The translations under genes were made by a program, and so were the position numbers. DNA of 64,000 nucleotides from Mermis nigrescens (lineage: Eukaryota; Nematoda; Enoplea; Mermithida; Mermithidae): the NCBI GenBank assembly GCA_036768485.1, contig JAVLUZ010000224.1, positions 124,001-188,000 of the forward strand, in the 5' to 3' direction. Shown in pieces: positions 43,910-56,394 of the stretch; position 1 is the first letter of the stretch; the number at the start of each line of letters is the position of its first letter. The notes under the pieces are model-generated. The model was not told the origin of the DNA, did no database searches, and worked only from the letters and a program-made list of their open reading frames with translations.

Positions 43910-45490
43910 AAAAATCAAATAATTTGCCGAGGGCTTATTTTTTTTAATGTTACCCACAAATTGTAGATTACAAATATTACCACAAAATTTCTCTACACTG
44001 AAGAGTTTTTGCACAAATGTGTAAAGTATAGGTATTTTTACTTCTTTGTATGTCCTTCAGCTTATCTATTCAATTTTGATTTCTGTGCAGTCCAATTAGT
44101 TTTATAATGTAGAAGATTGCAATATCTCCAAACCCTATTTTTCTCTTTTAACGCAATAATTCTCGATCTATGATCGTTTTAGTGTAAAGGATTCAGACAA
44201 AAACAAAATTTCTCCAGCTACTCCGCTAAGTAGGCGGAACATTCTAATTATGCTTAAACTGTGTACTGACCTTAGCGTTAGAGATCCTAGTGTATTTTGT
44301 TTATATACATCCAATATTGTTTAGTTAACACAAGTGTTAAGTTGACACAGAGACGCACTTTTACAACCAGAGATATATGGTGTATCAAACAATTTGCGGA
44401 GGGCTAATTTAAAAAAAATGTTGTACCTGAATTGTAGATTACGTATATAAACTTAAAATTTCTTCATACACAATGGTTTTTGCACAAAAGTGTAAAAAAG
44501 CATGGGTTTTATACTGTTAGCTTGTCCTAAACATATATAGGCAGCACTGAAATTCTAAGGAAGGGCGTGAAAAATTTCTGTGAATGGATGTTCAAGAAAT
44601 TTTTAAAGGTCAAAAATTTGGTCTTAAAAGTGGTCGTATGTCGAAAAAATACAATTTTTCGACGTTTCTCATCGAGGACTATCCAATGGCTTCAAAAAAT
44701 TGCTAAAAAAGCAAAACTAATTTTCAAACATTGAATTCTGGAAGGCGGCGGATATTTTGATTTATTGGGGTATTTCAACTTCTGGGGGATGTGCATACCC
44801 TCACGCCCACGTGTGGTCCTAAAGCTTATCTAACTCAATTTTGGCTTCTGTACGATCCAATTAGTTTTATAATGTAGAGGGTTGTTATATCTCAAAATGT
44901 AGAAGTTTTTCTCTTCTAACCTGTGATCGTTTTAGTGTAAAAGCTTTGAGACGAAAAACGAAATTTCTTCAGCTACTCCGCTAAGTAGGCGGAACTTTGC
45001 CTAATAATGCTAAAAATGTGCCCTGACCTCAGCGTTACAGATCCTAGTATATTTTGTTTCAATACACCTAATATTGCGTTATTAGCACAAGTGTACAATT
45101 TACACTGAGAAGCACATTTTCGCCCAGAGCATTGGGTTTCAAACTATTTGCGGAGGGCTAATTTTTTTAAAAATGCTGCCTCTGACTTATTGATTACAAA
45201 TCTGACTTCAAAATATCTTCACACCCAATGGTTGCGGCACAAAAGAGTAAAGTATACGCGTTTTTTACTGTCGACCTTTCCTAAAGCTTATCTAACTCAA
45301 TTTTGGTTTCTGTGCAGTCCAATAGATTTTATAATGTAGAAAGTTATAATATCCGGAAACATAAAATTTTTTCTCACATGCAAAATGTCTCGATCTGTGA
45401 TCGTTTTAGTGTAAAGGGTTCGGGACGAAAATCGAAATTTCTTTTAGCTACTCCGCTAAGTAGGCGGAACATGCTAATTATGCCTAAAAT
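43910..45490. repeat. Tandem satellite, three units of about 465-475 bp
   Basis: Units begin near 43,915, 44,388 and 45,133 (GCGGAGGGCTAATTT-like starts) and share ACTCAATTTTGGTTTCTGTG, TTTTATAATGTAGA and GATCGTTTTAGTGTAAA. The middle unit is enlarged by a MITE-B. A hairpin core TCCGC-TAAGTAG-GCGGA with flanks AGCTAC and AC is identical in all three (44,216-44,240, 44,971-44,995, 45,446-45,470), while surrounding bases have diverged. The third unit stops soon after the core. Confidence 0.85.
44532..44815 (-). mobile_element. MITE-B copy in the satellite, perfect 8-bp target duplication
   Basis: It starts CATATATAGGCAGCACTGAA and ends TCACGCCCACGTGTG, flanked by GTCCTAAA on both sides (44,524-44,531 and 44,816-44,823). 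The uninterrupted third satellite unit has TTCCTAAAGCTTATC at this place, showing the empty site. Confidence 0.92.
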
Positions 45491-46447
45491 TGCGACCAAA
45501 AAAACGGTCGAATGGAAACTAGTGTTATTTAGTGCTTCATGGATACCCTTGTATCGCCATTTACTGAGAAAATTGTGTTTGCAACGAGTCGATTTAGATA
45601 TAGACTTTTAACGAGTTTAAAGTATTTCAATCCGCGCGAACTGTGTATAAGAAGTTTGGGGCTTTTCGATAAGCGATAAACGAGCGCTTCTGCTACGTTT
45701 TTCTATGATGCCAAGCGCCTCGAACTTTTATCTATATTGTTCGTCTGTTCAAATCACGATGACAATTCTTTTGCAAAGCCTCATCGATTTAATTGATATA
45801 TTTACTGATTGTCGTCAGACTTGTACAATTATATTTCATCATTACGATTAAGGATATATTAATCAAAATCGATTAGAACAATTCGTATGAACTATGTTTT
45901 CAAAAGTTAATTAGCACGCCCTTGAATCATCGGCCGCGTTCTTGTATCTCTTATAGGACTAAAATTCGTTTTTTCATCTTTGAATTGTATAAGATTGCGC
46001 AATATTGATGATTTTGAACCCCTGTAATGTTGTGCTTTTTATCTGGTAAAATCATCATTTACTTAAACCCGCCTGCTGACTATCTTTTTATCTGACTTCG
46101 AGAATTAATAATTTTTCTCCTGGTCATCCTTGGTAAAAATAAAAATGTCCTTTAATTTTGGATTCCCGGCTGGTTATACGCTCCTGATTATATATATTTT
46201 ATTATATCCGTCAGCACGATTTTAGGCTTGAATGCGTGAATTGCCTTAGCCTTACGAAATGCGTTACGTCGCGTCATTCCGCTTCGCTGCATGACATTCT
46301 GAGGTACATGTGTTTTTAAAAAAACTTGTATTTAATATTTGAATTTTGACGCATCTCAGTGTGAAGCAAGTGTAAAGATTAGCTAAATCATAATAAAAAA
46401 GGATTACGTGCTACTCATTGCAATAATCAATTTACAACGGGCACCAG
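45491..46447. other. No gene seen
   Basis: AT-rich sequence without recognised coding or repeat content. Confidence 0.5.
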
Positions 46448-46674
46448 ACATGCATAAAATGGGAGTTCTGGAAGAATGAATTTTTAAAGTATTTTTGGAT
46501 GCGCGCCAAAAACATCGGTTTTCGGTATTTCTGACAATTCTCCATCTTTCTAGAGCGTAAAAACCCAAATTTCAAAAAATATCCGGAAAATTCGAGAATT
46601 TTTGAAAATTGCGAATTTTGGGGGGTGAGGAGGGGTTGAAACCCTCCAAATCCCCCGCCTTAGATCCTGCATGA
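46448..46674 (-). mobile_element. Short MITE-D-type copy, inverted
   Basis: CATGCATAAAATGGGAG at the left and GATCCTGCATG at the right correspond to the two ends of MITE-D in reverse; AATTCTCCATCTTTCTAGAG and GGTTGAAACCCTCC match its interior. No target duplication was found. Confidence 0.6.
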
Positions 46675-46974
46675 CAGGCACACACATTGTTTCTAGCAAA
46701 GTGTAGTGGCTTTAGCAGTGTGACTGCTAAATTCAAACGCCGAGGTTGTTAAAAGAACGTCTACATGTTGCGTTTAAGATTCTTTTTGGGGCATAAATGG
46801 ACTTTCATGCAGGGGCGTATGCAACATTTTAAGGGAGCGGTTGCCCTCTTAGGCTCCAAAAAAATTAAGAGGGAGATAATTAAAATTGTATCTTTTTATC
46901 AAAAAATCTCAACATTTTAGGCGTTGTGCGGTAATCTATTTATTTTAACGTTCATAGGCTCTTTTCTGACAAAC

Positions 46975-47203
46975 AAATGTCAATGCCATTACAGCACTAA
47001 GGCTCGGAAATTTGGGTGGGTTCTCCGGCTATTTTAGGGGGGTGAGGTAAACGTCTAATTTTAACCAGAAGTGGCTGAAAATCCCCTACAAAATAATCAA
47101 AAAATGCATGTTTTCGCTAAAAATCGGAGAGGGGGTCTGGGTGGATGGGGGAGGACGTCCAATTTTGGGTGGATGATCACCCAAACCCCCTGCTTTACGT
47201 ACG
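46975..47203 (-). mobile_element. MITE-C copy, inverted
   Basis: A degenerate TGCCATTACAGC start, GGAAATTTGGGTGGG, GGGGGAGGACGTCCAATTTT and a CCCCCTGCTTTACGTACGG end follow the MITE-C order. Ends are mutated relative to 62,392-62,633. Confidence 0.6.
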
Positions 47204-47728
47204 GTCGCTTCTAAATCGACTCAGAGCTTCATTACCAAAATACTTGGGTACCATAGAATTCTTTTAAAGCGAAAATTGTGACGCACACAGCGGATGTAAA
47301 TTTTATCATGGTTTCGGTCCTAAATTTTTTGCCTAATATATCAGGAGATATAGGACGGCACCCAAGGAAAGTTGCATTTTGTTATTTCCCGATATGCTCT
47401 AACCACGGGCCCTGAAATTCCGAATTTTTTTACAACAAATTTTTTACCCTTTGTCCCAGTTTCAATAGGCTGTGGAAAATGTCGTTTTCTAGTAGCGCTT
47501 GAGGCAAAATAATGAAAATACTTTACGCGTGCTGCGAAGCGCTGGACATAGCTTTCGTGACAAACGGGTAGCAATTTTTCATCTTTTTGTGCATTATCTT
47601 GCCTTTCATTATTTTTTTTCTGACCAAGGATCATGCAATTTCTCTGCATCATGTTGACGCTCGTAGATACACGTATTGCTTATTCGAGTAAATAAAAATT
47701 TTGTATTAGATTCCTTAATTATTCTTAT

Positions 47729-47805
47729 TAGGGATATCCCAAGCCCCGGTGCCGGGGCTAATGCCTTGGGCTGGGGCAAAGCTTGCCCCGGGCCGGGGCT
47801 AAAAC
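47729..47805 (+). repeat. Solo end of a GC-hexamer hAT-like element
   Basis: TAGGGATATCCCAAGCCCCG leads into GCCCCGG/CCGGGGC repeats, the same plan as the ends of the elements at 51,291, 59,319, 60,525 and 60,835. No partner end was found downstream, so this is a fragment. Confidence 0.5.
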
Positions 47806-50635
47806 GTTTGTAATTAATTGCAAAACTCTAAGATTTTCTTTCGAAATGAATTTTAGACATTATGAGGAACCAAAGAAATGGTCTCGCCACAAATGTTTAC
47901 GTTTTAATATGCTCCATAGGATGATAGAGCTTGTTAAGGCTCATATGTTTAAAACGTTGGTCATGCGTGGGCGGAAATAGGACCGACGTGTTGAAGATAT
48001 AACCCTAACAATCTCTAGAAGCCTATTAAAGCGTAAACATTCATGGCGAGTAGAGTATTTCAGAATACTGATAAATTCAAATGGCAAAACTTGAACGTTA
48101 AATTGTTTTTATCGCTCAAATGTAAGATTTGGACCTAACTCAAGCAATTTAAATTCAACGTATTCGCTTTACTTTTAGATTATTTATTAAAGAATCTATC
48201 AATATTTATTAATTATATTACTGATCAGCTTATAAAGGAAGCGAGATTCGATGCTGTGATCGCAGGTCTATAGGTGTCCTGACCTTAAATCATATAAATA
48301 TTCTTTCGTAATTCACAATTTTAAAGAATTATTTGAAAATCAAGCTTGAGCTGTCGAAAATATTCATCGCATCAGCCACAATTTTGGCAAGGAAAAGTAT
48401 TTAAAATTTGTACATCCATGATTTTTATGGCTTAGTACAGCTATGTAGAAGACACGACTAATCCGGAATAGAAAATGTAGAATCGGGAGTCTTAAATCTA
48501 AGAATTGCAATGTTTACAATCAATAGGTAAATTGACAGTTTTTTAACTGAAAATAATGAATCTTTAAAGTGAAAATTTGAACAAAAGGGATAATGTTAAA
48601 CATAAAAATACATGCTTTGAAGTGAAATGCTTATACTTTGTTTGGCTTTTAAGCGGAAAAATTAATCTTCATAAATAAAACGACGAGCACGTATCATCAC
48701 AAAAAATTTACATTTTTCCTAAAAACTGACCATTCAATAACTGAGAGCTTAGACCGTAAGAGATGGATATTCTATTTCGAACTTTAAAATTATTTCACAA
48801 TGCTTTACCTCCCCGGAAATCAGTCATGAAGTTTTGAAAATCTGGAGTCAGTTGCACATTTATAATTTATCGCTAATAATTGTTATTTAATTAGACTGTT
48901 CAGTATCACGTGCATCATTGATATTGTTCAAACCGTTTTTTAACTTCTTAAGCTTTTGATTTAAAATGAAATGTTATTTTTGATGATGATTTCTTCACGG
49001 CGTTTTCACATAAACTGGCGAATTAGGCACATTTATGCCTTCGATTTTTGATCCACTTATACTTGTGGAAAAAATAAATACAATAAATGATGGAACTTCA
49101 TTTGGCTTTCAGAAAAATTAGTTGAAATTAAATATGTAGTATAACGCACCTTTATATGTACAGTATGACAGTAGGCCAAAGCAAGTACACCTAAATATTT
49201 AATACTCTGTTTCCTGAAATGGCCATTTTTTAGATTAACCCGGCAACCACTTGATGGACTTAAATATGGAATGTTTTGGATAGATAATATTTAAATAAAA
49301 GCATTTTGCAGAAAAAATTTGTGCTAGCTTATGTATACAGTATGCTATACTCTAAAAACCGTTCTTATTCGGCATGGTCGCTGCAGTGTATACATACTGT
49401 TTTCTGTTTTGAAAAGTAGCAAAATAGTTAGATATTTATAGGCTCTATACTTTGCGTGTTTTTGTTTTTCCCGTTTTATAATAGTTCGTCATGTTCGTCC
49501 TGCAAACTCAGTTTAATTTTTCTCCTTGTATATGGCTGCTCCTAATATCTATGTCTTTTACTGGCTGTACCTTTCATATCATTAAATTTTTAAAATAATT
49601 CAGTTAACCCCAAAATGCGCTTCGAGTGATCACTTGTCTGTCTCCTTTAGTGACGGATTCGCATTTTTAAATATGATTATCATGGAGGTAAGCATATTGA
49701 AAAATACTAAAACTTCACACGTTTTCATCCGTAATTTGAGGTTTTGATATTTTTGAAAGAAATTTATAATAAATAGCTTGAAATTTTTTGTTATTTCATT
49801 GAGCTATGTCATGTTCTGATTTACTTTCAGATCGTTCGAGGAAGTTCAAGAATCTTCAAAAATATTCATTGTACGCTGAAAACGTCGTGTCTTCTAGATA
49901 ACTTGAAGTTGAGACGACATTCAACTTGCTGCCTTTGCAGCTGAAGAGCGGCATGCTAGTTTAACTGCCATTTTATCGATGAACTGTCCACTGGCAAACA
50001 AATGTTATTGGAATTCTGTGCATTTACATAAGATATGCGTCTGTTACTTTTGCTTTTTCTTCCAAATTTGGTTACATGTGATATTTCCTTTTCTAGACTT
50101 TCTAGCGTTTATTTTAATATTCCTTGAATTATAGTCGTCTTCGTTTTTTAACATGATTTAGTCGTTTGATATTCGTGCTTTTAGCGTAATAAAACTTTCT
50201 ACGGCTGTCTGACTTTCCTCTTGGATACAAGTTGTTCGCTACTATTGTTCTTGCTTGCGTTTACTTATTTCCACGAATGTAGTTTCCGATTGTTTTTGTC
50301 CGAGGCCGAGGCCGTATTTGAAGGGCCGTTCCGCCCTTAGCCGAAAAAATTATTTGAAATTTGCGATAGGCAATGCATTGAATAAGTATTTTTTTGCTGG
50401 AAAATTTTTAAAATTTTGATGCGCACCCTATTGAGCCATGAAATTTTTTTCGAATTCGGATTTTATGATCCTAGTCGTAATGGATAGAGCCTGTTGGAAA
50501 ATAGTGGAAGAGGCGATTCTTACTATTTATTATCAAATTTTAGGTTCTTACCGGACGAACCGTTTGGTCAATGCATCAACAATGTCAAATTTGTAGCCCT
50601 TCTTCTTTTTCTGTTCTGCGACATTTGTTATCAAC

Positions 50636-50780
50636 CGATCCCGTATCTAGGATTTTTTAGGCGGGGGGGGCGATAATTTTGAGGCCAGATACCTTGAGAA
50701 CCTTTAGGAGATGGGCGGTAAAAAAGGCATCTTGAGTGCATCTCAGCAAGCTGTATACAGTAGTTGAGAAAAATTCTAAA
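50636..50780 (+). repeat. MITE-E copy (CCCGTATC-type)
   Basis: CCCGTATCTAGGATTTTTTA, a GGGGGG tract, TTTTGAGGCCAGATACCTTG and AGAACCTTTAGG match 59,111 onward. Boundaries at the right are uncertain. Confidence 0.6.
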
Positions 50781-51123
50781 AAATATGCTATTTTATACTC
50801 TTGTAAAAGGAATCGTGTAAACTACAATTTGTTTCTCATTCAATCGGCAAACAATTTCCTAACTTGTGTTCAATCCCTGAGTTTTGCAAACTTAAGGAAT
50901 ACAGAAATTGGTGTACCCTTTTTTGATGATATGTTTGGCGCATTTCAGAAATATTTCGTTTTTTCTCTATTGATGGACTCTTGTAAGAATCAAAAAAATG
51001 TTATTTTTCGAGGGGCGCCCTCGTGAGTACGAGCCTGTGTGTAACCTTGAATCTCCATTTTAGGGCTAGTTACTCTGGATTGATCCAGCAACTTATATTC
51101 TGCGTGGATAAATCGACTTCAGA

Positions 51124-51144
51124 ATGCCTGTACGAGAAGATAGA
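51124..51144 (+). CDS. hnRNP A/B-type protein, exon 1 (coding part)
   Basis: ATGCCTGTACGAGAAGATAGA encodes MPVREDR and is followed by a perfect GTAAGT donor at 51,145. It joins exon 2 (53,024) in phase 0, giving a short polar leader before RRM1, as in animal hnRNP A/B proteins. The evidence is the phase match, donor quality and lack of any other suitable start upstream of exon 2; an alternative first exon is possible because the coding part is only seven codons. Confidence 0.6.
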
Positions 51145-51290
51145 GTAAGTTTCCTTTATATGAGTAATGGTGTCTTTTTATTCGTGTTGCAGCAAAAGCG
51201 CACTTTGCACGGTGTTGTGATTTGGTGGGCTAGTTAGTGATAAAAACCTATGTCTATAAAAATAAAGCGGCCGAGTAAGTCGGTCTTGAC

Positions 51291-52739
51291 TAGTGCTGCA
51301 CACTCTGCAAATTTTACTACCCGGGTACCCGTCTATTTCATTGCCCGGGTAATTCGAGTACTCGGGTTGGACCTAAGATGGAAGAGAATGCAATGAACAT
51401 CTTTTATTTAAGTTTGACAGTGAGATCTAGGTCAAAGTGATATATAAGCAGTAAAATTATTGAAAAATTAATGCAACATTGAATAGAATCGAGGCTCTAA
51501 TCTGAAGAATCCGTATGCATTTCATGAAATTTATGTCATTTTCACAATTAAAGCGAAAAATTGTGAAGTAATCTAGAGCTATGGTATACTATATGCAGTA
51601 AATTGCCTTTTTGTCATTTTTCTGTATTAATCTAATCAAGAGCCTGGAACAAATGAAGTTGCCAGGTACTTCAATTTCAGTGATAATCCTCAGCAATCAG
51701 AAAACGATTTATTCATCAATGAAGATATATTTGTTTCATCATCTTACATGATATGCATATTGGGCAAAAGAAATTTTCATATTTCTGATAATCTGAGTCA
51801 CTGCCGATAGGCTTTGAATCAGGTCTAACCAGTTTTTTTTTGTTCAAGGTCCGTTTGTACATGTACAAAGATGGTCCCTAAAAGTCTTTACGTTTTGTAA
51901 ACACAAATTTTTGGGTACTATAATATGATACAGTAGCGATTTTAGTGTGGCAAAAACAGTTGTTCGGCATTTGGTAGTGTATTTTAGCTAATTTCTGGGT
52001 TTCTGAGGGTAAAAATCGGTAATAATTGTCTCGAAACGGCGCGAAGCGCAGAAAAATTTGACATTTTCCCTTTCAGAATGCAATTTCTGACATTATAAAG
52101 ATATATATGTAGAACACACAATTACTTATTTCGGCACGAAGCACCGAAAATTTTTGCGAATTTCCAACTTTTTTTGCTGTTTTTGTCTTACCAAAAATCT
52201 TTGTACACGTACAAAGACGGTCCCTAAAGGTCTTTGTATACATCGGGAAACATCTTTGCCGAATTAAAAAAAACACTGGGTCTAAGTAAAACAGTTGTGC
52301 GCACGATGTGAATAAAAGTTGCAGCTTAAATGTATATAATGGTCACAAAAGTAAATGCATTAGAAAAAAGCGTCGCTAGCTGATAACTTGTTTAAATTTG
52401 TTTACAATAGAGAATAAGAATTCGGCACAAATGAAATAATGTAACTAAAGAGCTGAATAATGGAATTTGCCTAGACCGTATGCGCGATATAAAGTGGCAA
52501 TAGGAAAGATTGACGATTGACAGACTCACTCGCTTATTTAACATTTTACGGTTGATTATATCAAATCACATTTACATTGTGATTCAATCGCACTTTAGAA
52601 GCAATATGTTTCTAGGTTTCTAGTTCAACTCTTAGCACATATTGCATAACTGCAGTGCTGATTTTCCATTTTATATTAGGGGATTCGGGTGCCCGGGTAG
52701 TAAAATTCTTTTCTAATCGGGTACCCGCGTGCAGCTCTA
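51291..52739. mobile_element. hAT-like non-autonomous element with CCGGGT-type ends, in hnRNP intron 1
   Basis: Ends TAGTGCTGCAC and GTGCAGCTCTA are inverted. Flanking octamers GTCTTGAC (51,283-51,290) and GTCTTGAT (52,740-52,747) differ at one base. Just inside each end are GC-rich blocks of the CCCGGGTACCCG type (51,328-51,366; 52,685-52,727) in otherwise AT-rich DNA, and TTTTACTACCCGGG appears in inverted form at both sides. No coding sequence inside. A MITE-A is nested at 51,830-52,278. Confidence 0.88.
51830..52278 (+). mobile_element. MITE-A copy nested in the intron-1 element
   Basis: It begins CAGTTTTTTTTTGTTCAAGG and ends AATTAAAAAAAACACTG. Flanking octamers GGTCTAAC (51,822-51,829) and GGTCTAAG (52,279-52,286) differ at one base, showing an 8-bp duplication. 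Contains CGGCGCGAAGCGC at 52,037-52,049. Confidence 0.9.
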
Positions 52740-53023
52740 GTCTTGATATAATGGCGCAAAGGTGTGTGTATATATACGTACCTAAATTTCGTTATTTTCA
52801 TAATCTGAATCACTTCTGTACGTAAAGCTTACTGAAAGGCATCCGGCATCTTCTGCTAATAAGTGAACCAGAAATTTAGCTTTAAGATATGTAGATTGCA
52901 AAATTTGAAAGTCTTGTTTGAGCTGCCTTTGGAACCTCATTAACTAATTAGTGAATTACTTACCTAGTGCCGGAATTCGCCTGTGATGAGTGATCTCTCT
53001 ATTGATTATATCTTTCATTGCAG

Positions 53024-53281
53024 AAACTGGAGGATCAATGGAAAAAGATATTTATCGGCGGTTTAACCTCATCAACGACTGACGACATGCTGAAGGATTT
53101 TTACTCAAAATGGGGTGAAGTGGTGGATTGTATTGTTATGAAAGATGCCACTACGAAAAGATCCCGTGGATTCGGTTTCGTCACGTATTCCGATGCTGAA
53201 TCCGTTGATCAAGCCATGGCAAACAGGCCTCACGAACTTGATGGAAAAGTCGTTGAACCTAAGAGAGCCATTCCCCGAGAC
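53024..53281 (+). CDS. hnRNP A/B-type protein, exon 2 (RRM1)
   Basis: After the acceptor TTCATTGCAG the exon encodes [20 protein letters not shown], then the RRM1 body with RNP2 (KIFIGGL) and RNP1 (RGFGFVTY) and the family's '[11 protein letters not shown]', '[19 protein letters not shown]' ending, nearly as in insect Hrb and vertebrate hnRNP A1/A2B1 proteins. The exon is 258 nt, phase 0 at both ends, with donor GTACGT at 53,282. These proteins bind pre-mRNA and regulate splicing, transport and turnover in the nucleus. It is confidently an hnRNP A/B-class gene; which member cannot be told because the C-terminal Gly-rich part is missing. Confidence 0.95.
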
Positions 53282-53968
53282 GTACGTTTTTTCTAGTATA
53301 ATTAGCATTTCTAGCCGTAGTCTCATTATCCTTTGCCGCATTATTGTCATTTTAAATTTGTCTGGTCATCCATTTTGTAAAGCAAAAACTGCATTAGCAA
53401 CGTGTGCGTTTATTTTCTGTCCAGATGTGCTCTGTGGGTACGGGGCGAAAGCATTATGTATTTTTATTTTGTCTTTTGAATTGCAAGATATGTATAAGCG
53501 CTACTCAAGCTTATATTTCTTCCTTAGCTGATTTACTCTCACCAAACGTTTGCTAAAATGGGCTATCTGATACATTGCAGACTACAAATAATTGGGTTCT
53601 GCCAAATTATGGACAGATTAAGGTGCTGATTGACGTTGTTTTGGTAAAACGCATTGCGATAGGTCGTGATTAGGGTTATTAGATAGCGAATTTTCAAAGC
53701 TAAATCCTTTTAATTCTTTCATAAGTGTTAGTCATGAATTTATCAGAGTTCCATTGCCCTTTTCTACTAAATATTCAAGTCACACCTGCAAGGCACGTTG
53801 AGAGGGGTGAGAGTGGAACATTCCCCACCGAAGGGTCCAAAAGTTAGGTACTGTCGAGCACATAGGGCCAAAAACGGTGTATTTGCGAGGGGTTTTGACG
53901 CGATTTACTGTAGCAAAAATGCTTGAGTTTAACCCTTCCTGACACCGATATCTCAATTTTCGATTTTA

Positions 53969-54359
53969 CACTAGTTTTGTATAAGGTCCCTTTGTACATG
54001 TACAAAGATGTTCCCCAAAAGTCTTTGCACGTGAGGGTACTAAATATGATAAAGTAACTATTTTAATGTGTTAAAACGGGTTTTTCGGCCTTTAAGAGTG
54101 TATTTTAGCCAATTTCTGGGTTTCTAACACCAAAACGGCGCTGAAAAATTTGACATTTCCACTATAGATGCTGATTCTATTATTATGAAGATATACAACA
54201 CACAATTACTGATTTCGGCGCAGAGCGCCGAAAATGTTAGGGATTTTGAACCTTTTTTTAGTTTTTGTCTTTGCGAAAATCGTCGTACATGTGCAAAGGC
54301 GGTCGCGAAAAGTTTTTTTACATCGGGAAAAATCCTTGCCTAATACAAAAACAACGCTG
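53969..54359 (+). mobile_element. MITE-A copy in hnRNP intron 2
   Basis: CACTAGTTTTGTATAAGGTC at the left and TAATACAAAAACAACGCTG at the right; interior CCCTTTGTACATGTACAAAG and the perfect hairpin TTCGGCGC-AGA-GCGCCGAA at 54,214-54,232. No target duplication survives. Confidence 0.78.
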
Positions 54360-54939
54360 ACCTTGTGCATCCATAATTTAAGCACGTGCAAGTGGGGAGA
54401 AGATAATCAGGTGATCATTCTTGTTCTTATTATCAAGTATTTATTGTTTTACCGTTTTTTTAAGTCTATTCATTGCTTTCTAAAATACTGTTAAATACTC
54501 GGAGTTAGGTACTCCTTCAAGTAATATATACTATCAAAAAAATCGGGACACACAACAGACTTAAAGTTTAGAATAAAATTTATTATCCATTTCGGAATTG
54601 ACTGTTTGATTTGACTCACCTTGTTCATCATCCGGAATGTTTGACCGATATTAGTGTATTCTGTTTAATACCTTTCTTACCGGAGCTATATGCTGAATTG
54701 AAATAAAATAAGTAAATTAATCTGCACCCGAAGTACCGTATTTAAGCACATTAACAAGGAATTATTATGCCTTGCTTACTGGTTCTTGCGCCAAACAGAT
54801 TCTGAAGGAAAATCTGACATAATCTTACTTTATAATGATTGAAAAGCCTGACAATTGAGTGCCTCCAGAAGATAATATTTTAAACTTATTTATAAGAGTG
54901 TCGCTGAGCAGATTTTCAATTTCTTCAATTAAAAAAATG

Positions 54940-55351
54940 GATCTAGTATACAATTTACCCCCAGCGTTTTTTAGCCGATCCATATAAGCTACAGTAACCA
55001 AGCTTTACAAGGAGATAGCTATATGCCTATTGTACTAATCTGGCAAAATTGATTAACTTACGGTGTAAACTTACTGCTTTACACTCACAGTTTACAACGT
55101 ACTGACGGCATCTAAAAATTGTAAACGATTCGGTGGGTTTCAAACAAAGCAGTTTTTATCCTACATTAAAAAAGTAAGTTTAAAGTAAAGTAAAGTAAGT
55201 TTTTTTTAATTTTAAGCTGTAAGTTTACACCGTGAGTAATCAATTTTGCCAGATTAGTACAATAGGCTTATAGCTATCTCCTTGTAAAGCTTGGTTACTG
55301 TAGCTTATATGGATCGGCTAAAAATGCTGGGGGTAAATTGTGTACTAGATC
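54940..55351. mobile_element. Fold-back MITE in hnRNP intron 2
   Basis: Arms of about 130-140 bp (54,940-55,078 and 55,222-55,351) are almost exact reverse complements, with ends GATCTAGTATACAATTTACC / complement and a loop of about 140 bp. Flanking TA could be the target duplication if the element proper begins GTAYACAATTTACCCCC, which would fit a Tc1/mariner-type MITE. Confidence 0.85.
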
Positions 55352-55464
55352 GAAAAAAGTTTTTTTAATGTATATATCAAAAAAGTAGCTTTATTTTCAA
55401 TTAGCCTTGCATTATTGAGATTAGAACAAATTTTTTTGATTGCGAAATTGTTTGATTGTTTTAG

Positions 55465-55675
55465 CCAAGTGGTAAATCGGAAACTAATATCTCAGTAAAG
55501 CGATTGTACGTCAGCGGTATTCGCGACGAACATTCTGACGAGATGCTACGCGATCATTTTAGCGAATACGGTAATGTGATTGAAGTTGACCTCATTACTG
55601 ATAAAAACACGGGCAAAAAGCGTGGCTTCGCTTTCGTAACGTTTGACGATTACGACGCTGTGGATAAATGCGTTT
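55465..55675 (+). CDS. hnRNP A/B-type protein, exon 3 (most of RRM2)
   Basis: The acceptor TTGTTTTAG precedes [20 protein letters not shown], followed by the RRM2 body with RNP2 (RLYVSGI), '[20 protein letters not shown]' and 'AVDKCV'. The [13 protein letters not shown] signature is diagnostic of hnRNP A/B RRM2. The exon is 211 nt, entering in phase 0 and leaving in phase 1 at a GTAAGC donor (55,676). The final strand of RRM2 and the Gly-rich domain must lie in later exons; none was found in the remaining 8.3 kb, so the gene continues beyond the window. Confidence 0.94.
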
Positions 55676-55988
55676 GTAAGCATTTTTATTTTATTTTGAG
55701 CTGGATTTTTTTCAGTCTTTAGTTATGAACGAATCTATCGCTAAACTTAAACTTTCGCTCAAAACCTGCCTTTTACATATTTTTGAATTGCGTAAAATAT
55801 ATATTTTTAATTGTTTTTCAATTAGTGAAAAGGTTGTTACATCATTCTTTAAATGCCTGGCGGTAACTTCAAGATAATATATGTAGTTGTGCTAATGATT
55901 TTTCTGCTTTTAAATTTTCCTTGTAGAATCTTTCTTTTGAGACCGTGAGTTCTGTAAAAATCAGGATTTTTCTCTGGTACATATCTGG

Positions 55989-56386
55989 CATACATGGTTC
56001 TTGGGCGGGGCGGCTTTCACCCGGCCACAGTCACCTCCCAGAAGTACATATTTTCATCCCCCGCTAGAATTCGTGATTTTCTGAAAGTTTCCAAAAAAAT
56101 TAATAGAAAATGTCCTTTTTTAAGTGTTTTTAGCTATCTGTTTGCTCAGAAAAGTCAAAATTTAAGCGCTTCGCGCCATATATTCGATTTTTGTCTATAT
56201 TTTCTTGAATTTAATTGCATTTTTTAATTTTTTCCAATACTTTCTAAGGTTTTTATGCCCTAGAAAGATAGAGCATTGTCAGGAACGCCGAAAAACGATG
56301 TTTTCGACGCGTACCCTCCATTGTTGGGCCCAAAAAAATGCACCTTAAAATCCCCTTCCCCAAAATTCCCATGCTATGCATATTTG
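55989..56386 (+). mobile_element. MITE-D copy in hnRNP intron 3, with target duplication
   Basis: CATACATGGTTCTTGGGCGG at the left and CCCATGCTATGCATATTTG at the right; flanking ATATCTGG (55,981-55,988) and ATAGCTGG (56,387-56,394) share seven of eight bases. Contains AGCGCTTCGCGCC at 56,165-56,177, the complement of the mini-hairpin motif. Confidence 0.85.
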
Positions 56387-56394
56387 ATAGCTGG

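Larger units (their letters stand above)
47204..51123. other. Upstream of the hnRNP A/B-type gene: no other gene seen
   Basis: Besides the short elements listed separately, I find no domain, long frame or RNA gene. A 5' exon or promoter of the hnRNP gene could be here, but nothing in the sequence marks it clearly. Confidence 0.45.

Noticed and set aside
49845..49857. TTCAAGAATCTTC, a perfect three-unit heat-shock element
   Set aside because: 1.3 kb upstream of the first hnRNP coding exon, no promoter elements nearby; such a 13-mer is expected by chance in a window this large and AT-rich.
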